Shown here one piece after another: positions 41,414 to 49,838 of a DNA stretch of 64,000 nt; position 1 is the stretch's first letter, and each line of letters begins with the position of its first letter. The notes beneath the pieces were generated by a model, which saw only the letters and a program-made list of their open reading frames with translations, did no database searches and was not told where the DNA came from. The DNA comes from JAYPUA01 sp038133845 (GTDB lineage: Bacteria; SAR324; NAC60-12). The stretch lies in NCBI GenBank assembly GCA_038133845.1, contig JAYPUA010000004.1, positions 62,001 to 126,000 of the forward strand, in the 5' to 3' direction. Both the position numbers and the translations under genes were made by a program.

Positions 41414-42462
41414 CTGCCGGCCAGCTCGCCCTGAAGGACTCCGGCGGCAATGATCTGCTCATCATCCAGCCAGACGTCACACCCACGAAGCGGCAGGTCG
41501 AAGTGCCCCAGCGTGTGACGACCGGCGAACTCGTTCGCACCGGTTGAGTAGAGGAAATTCCCGGCAAAGGCGCGCAATTCGGTGCCGTTGGTGTCACGCT
41601 GGTCGTACATTGCCAAAGCCTCGTAGCGTGCGCGAGGGTTCATCCCCCAGCCCACGTGCGAGACCGCGTAGGCCTCCGGGTCGTCCCACGCAGCGAAGTA
41701 GCGTCGCATCAACTCGGCGTCGGTGCCTTCTCCCTCGATCCGGGTGACGTAGTCGTCCTCGATCTGTAGTGTGACCGGACGCTCCAGGTAGCGCTTGAAG
41801 GTCAGGTTGGCGTCTCCGGCATCAAGCACCAAAGTCCCCCGGACGCTGTGAGCCTTGGGGAAGATGACCACCAGGCCGGCAGGCCAGTGCGTGACCGTTC
41901 CGGGACGTTGCGTGGTGCCCCAGACTCCGGCAACCGGAGCATCTGCAAGATCCACCTGCAGGCGGGTTCCGGCTTCGGAGGTCACCTTCATCACCGAGGC
42001 GGCCTTGGCCTTGCGAGCCGCCAGTTTGACCTGCCCCTCCAACTCCGGGGTCGGCACCGTGCGCTCCAGAGCATCCGGATGCTCGTTGCTGACCATGAGG
42101 ACACGTGCACCGCCCTTGAGGATGTCGGGAAGCTCCGGGGCGTGGAGCAGCCCCTCAACCGTGCAATCGATCACCACGGTGCTCGCTGCAAGCGCCTGAA
42201 CAGCCGGGCCAAGGTGCTGAATCGCGTGGGAGGCTCCCGTGGAGCGGATGGGCACCGGGGCGATCTGCTTCGGGGTCGGCAGCACCAGGTGAAACGGCCG
42301 GGCCTTCAGCTCCAGCAGCGCCAACTCGGCGAGGCGCACGTTGACCTCCCGGGACTGCGTCTCTGAGAGAATGGCCACCGGATCACCCGGAGCGATGGCG
42401 CATCCGGAGAAGGTTTGGCAAAACGCCTCGACCCAGCGTCGTTCGATACGATCCCGGAGCAT
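41410..42462 (-). CDS. NicX-like 2,5-dihydroxypyridine 5,6-dioxygenase family protein
   Basis: The 350-residue protein aligns along its length with NicX, the iron enzyme that cleaves 2,5-dihydroxypyridine to N-formylmaleamate. Shared stretches are SHVGWGMNPRARYEA, FAGNFLYSTGANEFAGR and GHFDLPLRGCDVWLDD. The Fe(II) ligands proposed for NicX correspond to His269, His320 and Asp322 here, all present. Its start overlaps the acyl-CoA dehydrogenase stop (TGATG) and its end overlaps the hydrolase start. The real substrate may be another pyridine or cyclic compound, and M29-like aminopeptidases share distant fold similarity. Confidence 0.82.
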   Translation of the reverse strand: MLRDRIERRWVEAFCQTFSGCAIAPGDPVAILSETQSREVNVRLAELALLELKARPFHLVLPTPKQIAPVPIRSTGASHAIQHLGPAVQALAASTVVIDCTVEGLLHAPELPDILKGGARVLMVSNEHPDALERTVPTPELEGQVKLAARKAKAASVMKVTSEAGTRLQVDLADAPVAGVWGTTQRPGTVTHWPAGLVVIFPKAHSVRGTLVLDAGDANLTFKRYLERPVTLQIEDDYVTRIEGEGTDAELMRRYFAAWDDPEAYAVSHVGWGMNPRARYEALAMYDQRDTNGTELRAFAGNFLYSTGANEFAGRHTLGHFDLPLRGCDVWLDDEQIIAAGVLQGELAGR

Positions 42463-43715
42463 CAGTCGTCTTTCTCGCCGCGCTCATAGAGGCTCTCGAT
42501 GCCCAGACGCTCCAGGCTGATCTCCGCGCTCCAGGGCAGCATCAGTGACCCGCAGCGGCTGTCGCGATACATGCGCTCAAGCGGGAGCGTCTTGAGCATC
42601 GAGTGCCCGCCGCAGGTCCGGATGGCCATCTGACACAGGGCGTTGGCATTTTCCATCACGGAGTACTGCGCCGCATAGGCCCGCAGGCGCTCCTCCTTGC
42701 TCGGGTCTACACGGGCCTCGCTGATGGACTGAAACCAGAGCGCCTTCGTCTGCTCCAGCATGATCTTCATCTGGGCCACGGAGAGTTGCTTGACGGGGTG
42801 CATGCGACGTTTCATTCCACGGGTCTCCGGAATCTCTCCGCGCAGGTATTTGATGGTGAAGTCAAAGGCTCCCTGCATCAGTCCCATGTAGGTCGGAGTG
42901 AGCGTCATGAACATGTGCGGCCAGCGCACCGCGGCCTGGTGATAGATCCCCGGCGGCATGAGTTGCGCGTCCTCCGGGACGAAGACCTCTTCAAAGGTCA
43001 GGGTCCGAGAGACCGTCCCCCGCATCCCCAGTGGGTCCCACTCTCCGGAGACGTTACAGCCCTCCGCATCGGCCGGGATGGCAATGTAGAGGGTGTCGCG
43101 CCGGCTCGCCTCGGCCTTGTCTTCAGTGGCCAGGACGCCGTAGTAGTGCGCAGACCCGGAGAGTGAGGCGAAGACCTTCCTCCCGTTGACCCGCCACCCT
43201 CCTTCGACGCGTTTGGCCAAAGTCCCAAAGGGCATCTTCCCTGAGGCTGCGGCGTTGCCTTCGGAAAAGGGCTGGGCGTAGATCTTTCCCTGGTTGAGGA
43301 TCCGGTCATAATGCACGGACCGATGCCGGTGGTGCTGCTCTCGCTGGGCGGGGGTGAGCTCGAGCGCATCCGTCAAGGATCCGCTCCAGAGCGTGGAGCA
43401 GATGTGCATGTTGAAGGTCAGCGCCGTCGCGCCGCAGTAGCGCCCGATCTCCGCGGCCGTGAGCATGTAGGTCTTCAGGTCAGCGCCCAGCCCGCCGTCG
43501 TCTTCCGGAATGCAGAGCCCAAACAGCCCGGCCTGATAAAGGTCTTCGTAGTTTTCTGTGGGGAAAATGGCTTCGCGGTCCCAGCGTGTGGCGCGTGGTG
43601 CAAAGCGTTCTTGAGCCAGCGCCCGAGCCTGCGAGGTCAGCGCGACCTGCTGCTCCGTGAGGTCCCAGGACTCCGGAGCAAAGATCGGTTGGTCTGTGGA
43701 AAGGTGGTCGAACAT
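42462..43715 (-). CDS. Acyl-CoA dehydrogenase-family flavoprotein
   Basis: The 417-residue protein has the three-part acyl-CoA dehydrogenase fold. The N-terminal helices include GLFGLCIPEDDGGLG. The middle beta domain has AQPFSEGNAAA and GWRVNGRKVFASLSG, the FAD-contact region. The C-terminal helical domain has MAIRTCGGHSMLKTLPLERMYRDSRCG. In classical members a Glu near the last segment is the base, and I cannot place it with certainty. Some relatives are FAD or FMN-dependent hydroxylases of aromatic rings, a role that would suit a ring-cleavage operon. It is the first gene of the minus-strand operon. Confidence 0.9.
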   Translation of the reverse strand: MFDHLSTDQPIFAPESWDLTEQQVALTSQARALAQERFAPRATRWDREAIFPTENYEDLYQAGLFGLCIPEDDGGLGADLKTYMLTAAEIGRYCGATALTFNMHICSTLWSGSLTDALELTPAQREQHHRHRSVHYDRILNQGKIYAQPFSEGNAAASGKMPFGTLAKRVEGGWRVNGRKVFASLSGSAHYYGVLATEDKAEASRRDTLYIAIPADAEGCNVSGEWDPLGMRGTVSRTLTFEEVFVPEDAQLMPPGIYHQAAVRWPHMFMTLTPTYMGLMQGAFDFTIKYLRGEIPETRGMKRRMHPVKQLSVAQMKIMLEQTKALWFQSISEARVDPSKEERLRAYAAQYSVMENANALCQMAIRTCGGHSMLKTLPLERMYRDSRCGSLMLPWSAEISLERLGIESLYERGEKDD

Positions 43716-43887
43716 GCGTCAGTATCTCCGTAAAACGTTTGAACCTTAAAATATACACCGCACGGGAGTCAAGGCTGAATGCCGAATCCCATCGTCCCCT
43801 GAAGGTCGGGGAATAAAATGCTTGAGCTTTCACAGAGAAAGCGAGATGCTGTGCAGTTTGTTTTGTGCTGAACCGTAGGAGATCCGA

Positions 43888-44196
43888 ATGACTTATGTTG
43901 TGACTTCAAACTGCCTCAAGTGCAAGTATACCGACTGCGTGGAGGTCTGCCCAGTGGAAGCTTTCCACGAGGGGCCGGAAATGCTGTACATCAACCCCGA
44001 GACCTGCATCGACTGCAACGCCTGTGTGGAAGAGTGTCCGGTTGAGGCGATCTATGCCGATGTGGACGTTCCGGACGACCTGCAGGAGTATGTGGACCTC
44101 AACGCCGAGGGCAGCCTGAATCACCCGGTCATCACGGAGAAGCAGGATCCGCTGCCCACAGCTCGGACTCTGGAAGAAATCCGCGCCGCCGGATGA
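43888..44196 (+). CDS. fdxA: Seven-iron ferredoxin, FdxA type
   Basis: The 102-residue electron carrier has two clusters. The first part CLKCKYTDCVEVCPVEAF has the cysteine spacing of a 3Fe-4S site (C-x-x-C-x(4)-C-x(3)-C-P, with one position that often does not bind). The second, CIDCNACVEECPVEAIY, is a 4Fe-4S site. The C-terminal tail is typical of FdxA proteins of about 105 residues. TAGGAG precedes the ATG. It leads a plus-strand unit with yceD, rpmF and plsX, three bases from yceD. Confidence 0.95.
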   Translation: MTYVVTSNCLKCKYTDCVEVCPVEAFHEGPEMLYINPETCIDCNACVEECPVEAIYADVDVPDDLQEYVDLNAEGSLNHPVITEKQDPLPTARTLEEIRAAG

Positions 44197-44199
44197 GCA

Positions 44200-44736
44200 A
44201 TGTCCTTGCGAATTCGTGTTCGCGAGATCCCCTCCAGCCATGACCTGGAGTATTCCGGGAGCCTGAATGCGGAAGAGACCTCGCGCCTTCGTGAAGAAGA
44301 CCGCAAGCCGGAAACGGACTTCTCATTCAGCAGCACCTTGCGGCGTGATCGTGAGACCGTCTTCTTCCGGGGACAAATTTCCGGGAGTGTCCAACTGAGC
44401 TGCGCGCTCTGCCTGGAGCCCGTGTCCTGGACCGTTCAGGAGTCCTTCGCGCTGATCCTGCTCCCGGAGCACCTGCAGCAACGCCTGGCTCCAGAGGTGA
44501 CGCTGCGTGCAGAGGAGATGGACACCGATTACTACACCGACGATGAGTTGGACCTGAGCGTGTTGCTTGAGGAGCAGGTGCTGCTCAACCTGCCAATCAA
44601 GCCGCTGTGCCAGGAAAATTGTCAGGGGCTTTGCTCCGGATGTGGAATCAACCTCAACCGAGACGCATGTGCCTGCCCGAGTCCGGACTACTCAGAAAGT
44701 CCCTTTGCTGTTCTGTTGAACAAAACTCCTTCTTGA
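44200..44736 (+). CDS. yceD: YceD/DUF177 family protein
   Basis: This 178-residue protein has four cysteines in two pairs, CALCLE near residue 68 and CQENCQGLCSGCG near residue 143, which could bind zinc. YceD-family proteins sit before rpmF in most bacteria and are linked to 23S rRNA accumulation and large-subunit assembly. The central segment FRGQISGSVQLSCALCLEPV is diagnostic. The order yceD-rpmF-plsX is conserved here. Confidence 0.9.
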   Translation: MSLRIRVREIPSSHDLEYSGSLNAEETSRLREEDRKPETDFSFSSTLRRDRETVFFRGQISGSVQLSCALCLEPVSWTVQESFALILLPEHLQQRLAPEVTLRAEEMDTDYYTDDELDLSVLLEEQVLLNLPIKPLCQENCQGLCSGCGINLNRDACACPSPDYSESPFAVLLNKTPS

Positions 44737-44749
44737 ACTGAAAGGAACC

Positions 44750-44932
44750 ATGCCAGTACCCAAGTACAAGACCTCTCGCAGCAAGCGAGACCAACGTCGC
44801 GGCCAGATCAAGATCACCGCTCCCGCGCTCTCCTCTTGCAGCAACTGCAGCGCGCTGATTCGTCCGCATCGCGTGTGCCCGGAGTGCGGATACTACAAGG
44901 GCGTGGAGGTTGTGCCCACGGATTCCTTCTAA
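44750..44932 (+). CDS. rpmF: 50S ribosomal protein L32
   Basis: This small, basic large-subunit protein of 60 residues starts MPVPKYKTSRSKRDQRRGQ and has a zinc ribbon, CSNC and CPEC, separated by about 14 residues. Sequence and length match zinc-binding L32. GAAAGGA lies before the ATG. It is transcribed with yceD and plsX, which couples ribosome and lipid synthesis in many bacteria. Confidence 0.98.
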   Translation: MPVPKYKTSRSKRDQRRGQIKITAPALSSCSNCSALIRPHRVCPECGYYKGVEVVPTDSF

Positions 44933-44960
44933 AATCCAGACCACTTCTTAACGACCTCGT

Positions 44961-45998
44961 ATGGCCATCGCCGTCGATGCAATGGGGGGAGACACCCCAC
45001 TCACCATTCCGGTGGAGGCTGCTGTCAAGGCCGTCAACGACTTCGGCCTGCAGGTCGTGCTGATCGGAGACGAACCCCAGGTCCGTGAAGAGTTGGGCCA
45101 GTACCAGTATCCCTCTTCAAAGCTCCGGGTGGTTCACGCCTCCGAGGTGGTGGAGATGCACGAGTCTCCCGCCTTGGCGCTTCGACAGAAGAAGAACTCT
45201 TCCATCCGGGTGGCCATTGACCTGATCAAGGCTGGAGAGGTTGAGGCCGTCGTCAGCGCCGGAAATACGGGGGCAGCGATGGCCACGGCCAAGTTTGTCC
45301 TCAAGTCCGTCAAAGGCGTCGACCGTCCCGGAATCGCCACGCTGATGCCTTCCATCAACCGAGACCACCCCTTTGTGCTCCTCGACATTGGCGCGAACAC
45401 GGACTGCAAGCCCGTGTACCTGCTTCAGTTTGCGCTGATGGGCTCGGCCTACGCACAGGCGCTGATGGGCATTCAGGACGCCCGTGTTGGGCTGCTCAAC
45501 AATGGTGAAGAAGAGGGGAAAGGCAACAACCTGCTCAAGGAGACCTACTCCTTGATGAAGCAGAGCACGCTGAACTTCTACGGGAACATCGAGGGCAAGG
45601 CGATGTTCAAGAACGAGGTGGATGTGGTGGTCTGCGACGGGTTTGTGGGGAACATCACCCTGAAGGTCGCCGAGGGCACGTTCGACCTGATCAAGACGGT
45701 GCTCAAGCAGGAGATTGAAAGCTCATGGCTTTCCAAGCTGGCCTACCTCGGAATGCGGAGACCGTTTGAGGCGCTTCGGACTCGGGCCGACTACACAGAG
45801 GTCGGTGGGGCGCCGCTACTGGGCGTGAACGGGATCGTCATCATCTGCCACGGAAACTCCGCTCCGCACACCATCCGCAACGCGATCCGTCATGCACAGA
45901 ACTGCGCGGACATGAGGCTCAACGACCTGATTGGCAAGCGAGTGGCCGAGAACCTGAGCCTGATCGAGTCCGCACAGCAGTTGGAGGCCTCGACCTAG
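44961..45998 (+). CDS. plsX: Phosphate acyltransferase PlsX
   Basis: PlsX makes acyl-phosphate from acyl-ACP for phosphatidic acid synthesis. The 345-residue length is normal. Diagnostic segments are MAIAVDAMGGDTPL at the start, VVSAGNTGAAMATAKF, LLDIGANTDCKPVYLLQFA and VVCDGFVGNITLK. The fabH gene that follows plsX in many genomes is replaced here by a convergent fusion gene, whose stop overlaps the plsX end by four bases. Confidence 0.97.
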   Translation: MAIAVDAMGGDTPLTIPVEAAVKAVNDFGLQVVLIGDEPQVREELGQYQYPSSKLRVVHASEVVEMHESPALALRQKKNSSIRVAIDLIKAGEVEAVVSAGNTGAAMATAKFVLKSVKGVDRPGIATLMPSINRDHPFVLLDIGANTDCKPVYLLQFALMGSAYAQALMGIQDARVGLLNNGEEEGKGNNLLKETYSLMKQSTLNFYGNIEGKAMFKNEVDVVVCDGFVGNITLKVAEGTFDLIKTVLKQEIESSWLSKLAYLGMRRPFEALRTRADYTEVGGAPLLGVNGIVIICHGNSAPHTIRNAIRHAQNCADMRLNDLIGKRVAENLSLIESAQQLEAST

Positions 45999-46900
45999 CG
46001 GTAGAACGGGTTGTCTCCGCTCTGGTGGTCGGTGACGTCGAACACTCCGGAAATCTGGGGGATGTTCTCCTTGATCATCACCTCGACCCCCTGCTTGAGC
46101 GTGACGTCGATCATCCCACACCCTTGGCAGCCGCCGCCAAACTCCAGATACACCGCATCGTCCTTCATCCCATGCAGCCGGACCACTCCTCCGTGTGAGG
46201 CCACCATCGGGTTGATTTGCTCGTCCAGAAGGATCTGCACCTGCTCCTCAATGGAGCCATCCAGCTTGCGAAGGGAGAGGCTCGGGTTGCGGATCTCCAG
46301 CGCTCCGGAGTCATCAACCAGGATTTCGGTTCCCTCAAGAAAGCTGACTTGCTCGGGGCGGATCCCCAGAGAAAGCCCCTGAACGTCAAAGCGCAGCAGG
46401 GGGCCGGCTTCAGACTCCGGGACAAAGGCCATGGTGTAGTTCCCCTTGACGGCAGTCTTGGCCTCGACCTCAATCTGCACCACCTGGGCCGAGGCCCTGG
46501 AAAGCTCGTCACGGAGCCGCTCTGCTGCGTCCTCGCTCACGCGGATCCAGCTTGATTCCGGGTGATGCAGGGACTCAAAGTCCTCGACGAACCAGAAGGT
46601 GTCAAAGCCGTTGTCGTAGAGAATTTCCGCTGCCGTCAGCACCTCACCGTTTCCCTCGCCGTAGAGCAGGATGTCGCCGGTGAAGGGCATCTGGTAGATG
46701 GAGCTTTCAAAGTGTTCGATCGGCAGGCTGTGTGCTCCGGGGATGTGAGCGGCCTCGTAGGCTCCCGGCCCGCGCAGGTCGAAGATGTAGGGTTTGCGGG
46801 AGGTCCGCCGCTTCTCCCAAAACGCTCTGGGGTCAAGCCGATATGCTTCCGGACGGAACACATCATCATCACTGAGGTCGGTAAACTTGAACATCATCAC
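45995..46900 (-). CDS. Rhodanese-like domain fused to NfuA (A-type-like plus NifU iron-sulfur domain)
   Basis: The 301-residue protein has three parts. Residues about 20-120 are rhodanese-like (YIFDLRGPGAYEAAHIPGA), but the active loop reads LLYGEGNG, so the catalytic Cys is replaced by Gly81. Residues about 140-220 resemble the degenerate A-type domain of NfuA. Residues about 225-301 are a NifU domain with Cys258-x-x-Cys261 (GGGCQGCGMIDVTLKQG) and a tail DVTDHQSGDNPFY like that of E. coli NfuA. It is therefore a likely iron-sulfur carrier with an extra, non-catalytic N-terminal domain. Confidence 0.85.
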   Translation of the reverse strand: MMMFKFTDLSDDDVFRPEAYRLDPRAFWEKRRTSRKPYIFDLRGPGAYEAAHIPGAHSLPIEHFESSIYQMPFTGDILLYGEGNGEVLTAAEILYDNGFDTFWFVEDFESLHHPESSWIRVSEDAAERLRDELSRASAQVVQIEVEAKTAVKGNYTMAFVPESEAGPLLRFDVQGLSLGIRPEQVSFLEGTEILVDDSGALEIRNPSLSLRKLDGSIEEQVQILLDEQINPMVASHGGVVRLHGMKDDAVYLEFGGGCQGCGMIDVTLKQGVEVMIKENIPQISGVFDVTDHQSGDNPFYR

Positions 46901-46995
46901 TCCAGGGTTGTGGTTTTGGGGGCGTTTGATGGATTTTCTGGAAATAGCACCATTTTGGTGCGATTCATTTTAACCGGGTGTCACAGAGAGAGTCA

Positions 46996-47790
46996 ATGAA
47001 ACAGCATCAGGCACACACCATCCAGGAGTTGGCTTCTCGCAGGGAGCCGTGGGTCATCGCACACCGAGGGTGCAGCGGGCGTTTTCCGGAGAACACCCTG
47101 GAGGCCTTCCGGGCGGCTGTGGAAGAGGGGGCAGACCTGATCGAGTTGGACGTTTCGCTGAGCCTCGACCGCGTCCCGGTGGTCATCCATGACGACACGC
47201 TGGACCGCACCACCAGCGGCTCCGGGAAGGTCTCGGACCACTCGCTCGCCGAGCTTCGACAACTCGATGCGGGAAGCTGGTTCGCTTCAGAGTTCTCCGA
47301 GGCTCGGATTCCTACGCTCGAGGAGGTGTTCGTGGAGTGTGGTGGGCAGATCGTCATCAACGTTGAGCTCAAACCGGAAGGCTTCGAGGAGCAAGACGTC
47401 CCGGACGCGGTGGAGCGCCAGGTCCTGCAACTTGTGGAGCGCTACACGCTGCAGAAGAGTGTCATCCTCTCCAGCTTCGAGCATCGGTTCTTCCCTCGGA
47501 TTCGGCAGAACCACTCCCTCTTGCCGATCGCGCTGCTGTTCGAGAACCTCCCGGAAGCCCAGGCGGTGATCGCCCAGTGCGAGGAGTGGCAGGCCCAGGC
47601 GGTGAACCCCCGTGCAGACACGCTCCATCCGGAATGGATCTCCACCCTCCGAGCAGCCGGTCTGGACGTGCTCCCTTGGACCGTCGATGATCCGGAGGCC
47701 ATGCGGACTCTGCTCGGCTGGGGAGTGCGCGGCCTCTTCACCAACTTCCCGGAGCGCCTGCAGCCTCTGGTCAGTCACGCCGCTGCTTGA
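46996..47790 (+). CDS. ugpQ: Glycerophosphodiester phosphodiesterase
   Basis: This 264-residue TIM-barrel hydrolase splits glycerophosphodiesters from phospholipid turnover to glycerol-3-phosphate. The first strand motif is IAHRGCSGRFPENTLEAF, with the catalytic His and Arg. GADLIELDVSLS carries the metal-binding Glu and Asp, and PVVIHDDTLDRTTSGSG holds the second His. There is no signal peptide, so the UgpQ-type cytoplasmic form is likely. ATG 46996 is chosen over a GTG six codons earlier. Confidence 0.93.
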   Translation: MKQHQAHTIQELASRREPWVIAHRGCSGRFPENTLEAFRAAVEEGADLIELDVSLSLDRVPVVIHDDTLDRTTSGSGKVSDHSLAELRQLDAGSWFASEFSEARIPTLEEVFVECGGQIVINVELKPEGFEEQDVPDAVERQVLQLVERYTLQKSVILSSFEHRFFPRIRQNHSLLPIALLFENLPEAQAVIAQCEEWQAQAVNPRADTLHPEWISTLRAAGLDVLPWTVDDPEAMRTLLGWGVRGLFTNFPERLQPLVSHAAA

Positions 47791-47856
47791 GCTTTTCCTC
47801 CGGATCTTCATGCTGTTGCCAGTGCAACCTCTTTCTCCCTTCCCTTGAAAGGCAAC

Positions 47857-48147
47857 ATGAGTGAACTTGAGCAGACCGAGCAGCCGCACCGCTTTGTCAA
47901 TCAGGATCTGCGCAGAGACTATGAGCGACGGCGTCTGCTGCTGTTCATCGGAATCATCATGGGCAACCTGGCGGTGGTCAGCTTCATCCTGATGCCGCTG
48001 AACCGCCTGGGCATTTTGGACAACCACTACCTGCCCTGGGGGGTGATCTTTGCCTCGTCCATCCTCTGGGGCATCTGGAAGTGGCGTCAGTGGAACCCGG
48101 ACTCCGAAGACCTGAACGAGCCGCCTTCCGCTCCAGTCGAGTCTTGA
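47857..48147 (+). CDS. Small two-span membrane protein of unknown function
   Basis: The 96-residue protein has a charged N-terminus (QDLRRDYERRR), two hydrophobic spans (LLLFIGIIMGNLAVVSFILM and YLPWGVIFASSILWGIW), and an acidic, Pro-rich tail. I recognise no family. AAAGG lies before ATG 47857. A TTG four codons earlier is less likely. The following small gene starts on its stop codon, so the two are coupled and may act together. Confidence 0.7.
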   Translation: MSELEQTEQPHRFVNQDLRRDYERRRLLLFIGIIMGNLAVVSFILMPLNRLGILDNHYLPWGVIFASSILWGIWKWRQWNPDSEDLNEPPSAPVES

Positions 48148-48368
48148 TGCATTTTCGAGAAGAGTCCGGGGATACCGTCATCACGATTGAATTGAGTGTC
48201 CCGGAGTCCCCCCTTCTCTACTGGTCGGAGCTGCGGAAGAACTGGGTCCTGGAGGCTCAGCACGCAACCCGCTTCCAGGATGCCGCAAGCGCGGAGACGC
48301 GCCGTCAGGAACTTCATCCGCGCTTTCCTCAAGGAGTGTCCGGACGCATCCGCATCGTGACGCTCTAG
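48147..48368 (+). CDS. Small hypothetical protein, 73 residues
   Basis: The ATG at 48147 overlaps the stop of the preceding gene (TGATG), a sign of translational coupling. The 73-residue protein is soluble by composition, with Thr/Glu-rich beta-like segments (DTVITIELSVPES) and a helical middle with many Ala, Glu and Arg. It has no Cys and no recognisable motif. The following gene starts 24 bp after its end. Confidence 0.6.
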   Translation: MHFREESGDTVITIELSVPESPLLYWSELRKNWVLEAQHATRFQDAASAETRRQELHPRFPQGVSGRIRIVTL

Positions 48369-48391
48369 CCCCCACCCGGAGTCTCCCGCAC

Positions 48392-49282
48392 ATGCCCCCT
48401 CTTCCCTCCTCCGGGAGCTGGACTGCGACCCTCGCCGAGCTGGGGGCTCGCCAGCCGCTGGTCCTGGGCATCCTGGGCAACGTCAGCTTTGCGTTGCTCG
48501 GCGCACTGATCAAGTGGATGCGGCTCGATTTGGAGCCCCTGAGCCTGATTGCTCCGTGGATCAGCATGAATGCGGTCGCTGTAGGCGCCTGGATCCTGTG
48601 GCAGCACGGGCCCGCCGGGTTCCGGACCTCGCTGCTCAAGGTGCACCTGATCCGAGGCGTGGTGATGTTCCTCCCGTTCCTGGGCAGCATTTATGCGCTG
48701 CAGCACGTCCCCCTTTCCCTGCACGTCACCCTGACCAACACCTCCCCGTTCTTTCTGACGCTGATCGCCGGGCTCTGGCTCAAGGAGTCCGTTGGACCAC
48801 GGGAGTGGGCGGCGCTGGGGTTGGGCTTTGCCGGGGTGTTAATCTGTGTGAGGCCGGGAGTGGACGGGTTCAATCTCTTCGCCCTGGCTCCGGTCCTGAT
48901 GGCCCTGGCGATTGCCACCGGGAGCGCGTTTGTGCGCCGCTATCCGCAGGAGGCCACGTCTCGCTGGGTGTTCTTTCAGGAGTGCATCGCCGGCGGGCTG
49001 GGATTTGTGATCCTGCTCTCCATCGACGGCCCTCTGCCACAGGTGGAGCAATTGACGCCGATGCTCGGGATGGTGCTCATCGATCTGATCGCCATGAGTT
49101 CGATCTATGTCGCCTTGAGCCACATGGAGGCCTCGCGGTTGTCTCCCTGGGCCTACGTCCAGATCCCGATCTCTGCAGGCCTGGGCTGGATGATCTTCGA
49201 GGAAGTCCCCGGGTGGTCGACCGGGGTGGGCGCCCTGCTGATCATCAGTGGGGGATGGCTGACATGGCGCAGGCCCCGCTGA
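48392..49282 (+). CDS. DMT-superfamily (EamA) transporter
   Basis: This 296-residue inner-membrane carrier has about ten hydrophobic spans in two repeats, the EamA layout. The first half contains HVPLSLHVTLTNTSPFFLTLIAGLWLKE, a family hallmark, and the second ends with YVQIPISAGLGWMIFEEVPG. Members export amino acids, nucleosides or other metabolites. The substrate cannot be told. It is the last gene before the tRNA cluster, with a strong promoter starting 34 bp after its stop. Confidence 0.92.
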   Translation: MPPLPSSGSWTATLAELGARQPLVLGILGNVSFALLGALIKWMRLDLEPLSLIAPWISMNAVAVGAWILWQHGPAGFRTSLLKVHLIRGVVMFLPFLGSIYALQHVPLSLHVTLTNTSPFFLTLIAGLWLKESVGPREWAALGLGFAGVLICVRPGVDGFNLFALAPVLMALAIATGSAFVRRYPQEATSRWVFFQECIAGGLGFVILLSIDGPLPQVEQLTPMLGMVLIDLIAMSSIYVALSHMEASRLSPWAYVQIPISAGLGWMIFEEVPGWSTGVGALLIISGGWLTWRRPR

Positions 49283-49315
49283 GGCCGAACTTTCGGGAGC
49301 GCATGCAAAAAACGA

Positions 49316-49344
49316 TTGACAACCGTTCATTCTCGAAACATAAT
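49316..49344 (+). promoter_or_regulatory. Strong promoter of the tRNA/translation cluster
   Basis: Perfect TTGACA (49316-49321), a 17-nt spacer and CATAAT (49339-49344) lie 16 bp before the first tRNA. It is the best consensus promoter in the window and probably serves the tRNA genes, rpmG, secE and nusG. Confidence 0.75.
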
Positions 49345-49360
49345 TTCTGTTTACTTTGCC

Positions 49361-49436
49361 GCTGGCATAGCTCAATTGGTAGAGCAGCTGATTTGTAATC
49401 AGCAGGTTATGGGTTCGAGTCCCCTTGCCAGCTCCA
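49361..49436 (+). tRNA. tRNA-Thr (anticodon UGU)
   Basis: The 76-nt cloverleaf has acceptor GCTGGCA/TGCCAGC, anticodon loop TTTGTAA giving TGT, T loop TTCGAGT, and an encoded CCA. Confidence 0.96.
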
Positions 49437-49443
49437 CAAGAGT

Positions 49444-49528
49444 GGGGAGATACCCAAGCGGTCAACGGGATCAGACTGTAAATCTGACGGCTCAGCCTTC
49501 GAAGGTTCGAATCCTTCTCTCCCCACCA
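49444..49528 (+). tRNA. tRNA-Tyr (anticodon GUA)
   Basis: The 85-nt gene has acceptor GGGGAGA/TCTCCCC, anticodon GTA between CAGA and TCTG arms, a long class II variable arm and an encoded CCA. It starts seven bases after tRNA-Thr. Confidence 0.96.
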
Positions 49529-49560
49529 CGCGCCTGCGGCAAAACAAGACGAACTGATGG

Positions 49561-49635
49561 GCCTTGGTAGCTCAGTGGTAGAGCGTTTCCTTGGTAAGGA
49601 AAAGGTCGGCGGTTCAATCCCGCTCCAAGGCTCCA
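49561..49635 (+). tRNA. tRNA-Thr (anticodon GGU)
   Basis: The 75-nt cloverleaf has acceptor GCCTTGG/CCAAGGC and anticodon loop TTGGTAA giving GGT, with an encoded CCA. A second Thr isoacceptor flanking tRNA-Tyr matches part of the conserved Thr-Tyr-Gly-Thr-tuf order. tRNA-Gly and tuf are missing here. Confidence 0.96.
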
Positions 49636-49657
49636 CACAACTTCTGGATTCGGAAGC

Positions 49658-49807
49658 ATGAGAGAAACGATTCACTTGGAGTGCAGCGAGTGCAAGCGCC
49701 GCAACTACGTGGCGTCACGCAACAAGAAGCTCAAGCCCAATCGGATGGAGGTCCGCAAGTACTGCAGGTGGGATCGCAAGCACACGACCCACAAGGAAAC
49801 CAAGTAG
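49658..49807 (+). CDS. rpmG: 50S ribosomal protein L33
   Basis: This short gene encodes 49 residues, MRETIHLECSECKRRNYVAS and then a basic stretch ending KHTTHKETK. C-x-x-C near residue 9 is followed by only one more Cys, near the position of the second zinc pair, so the zinc ribbon is incomplete. Length and sequence are typical of L33. It lies between tRNA-Thr and tRNA-Trp, which is the usual place of rpmG before secE. Confidence 0.96.
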   Translation: MRETIHLECSECKRRNYVASRNKKLKPNRMEVRKYCRWDRKHTTHKETK

Positions 49808-49838
49808 GCTTCTGGACCCCGCCTTCGGGCTGGCATCC

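Noticed and set aside
43716..43887. TTGACT and TATATT as promoter of the catabolic operon
   Set aside because: The best TTGACT-TATATT pair has an 11-nt spacer, too short for a sigma-70 promoter, and no better pair was seen.
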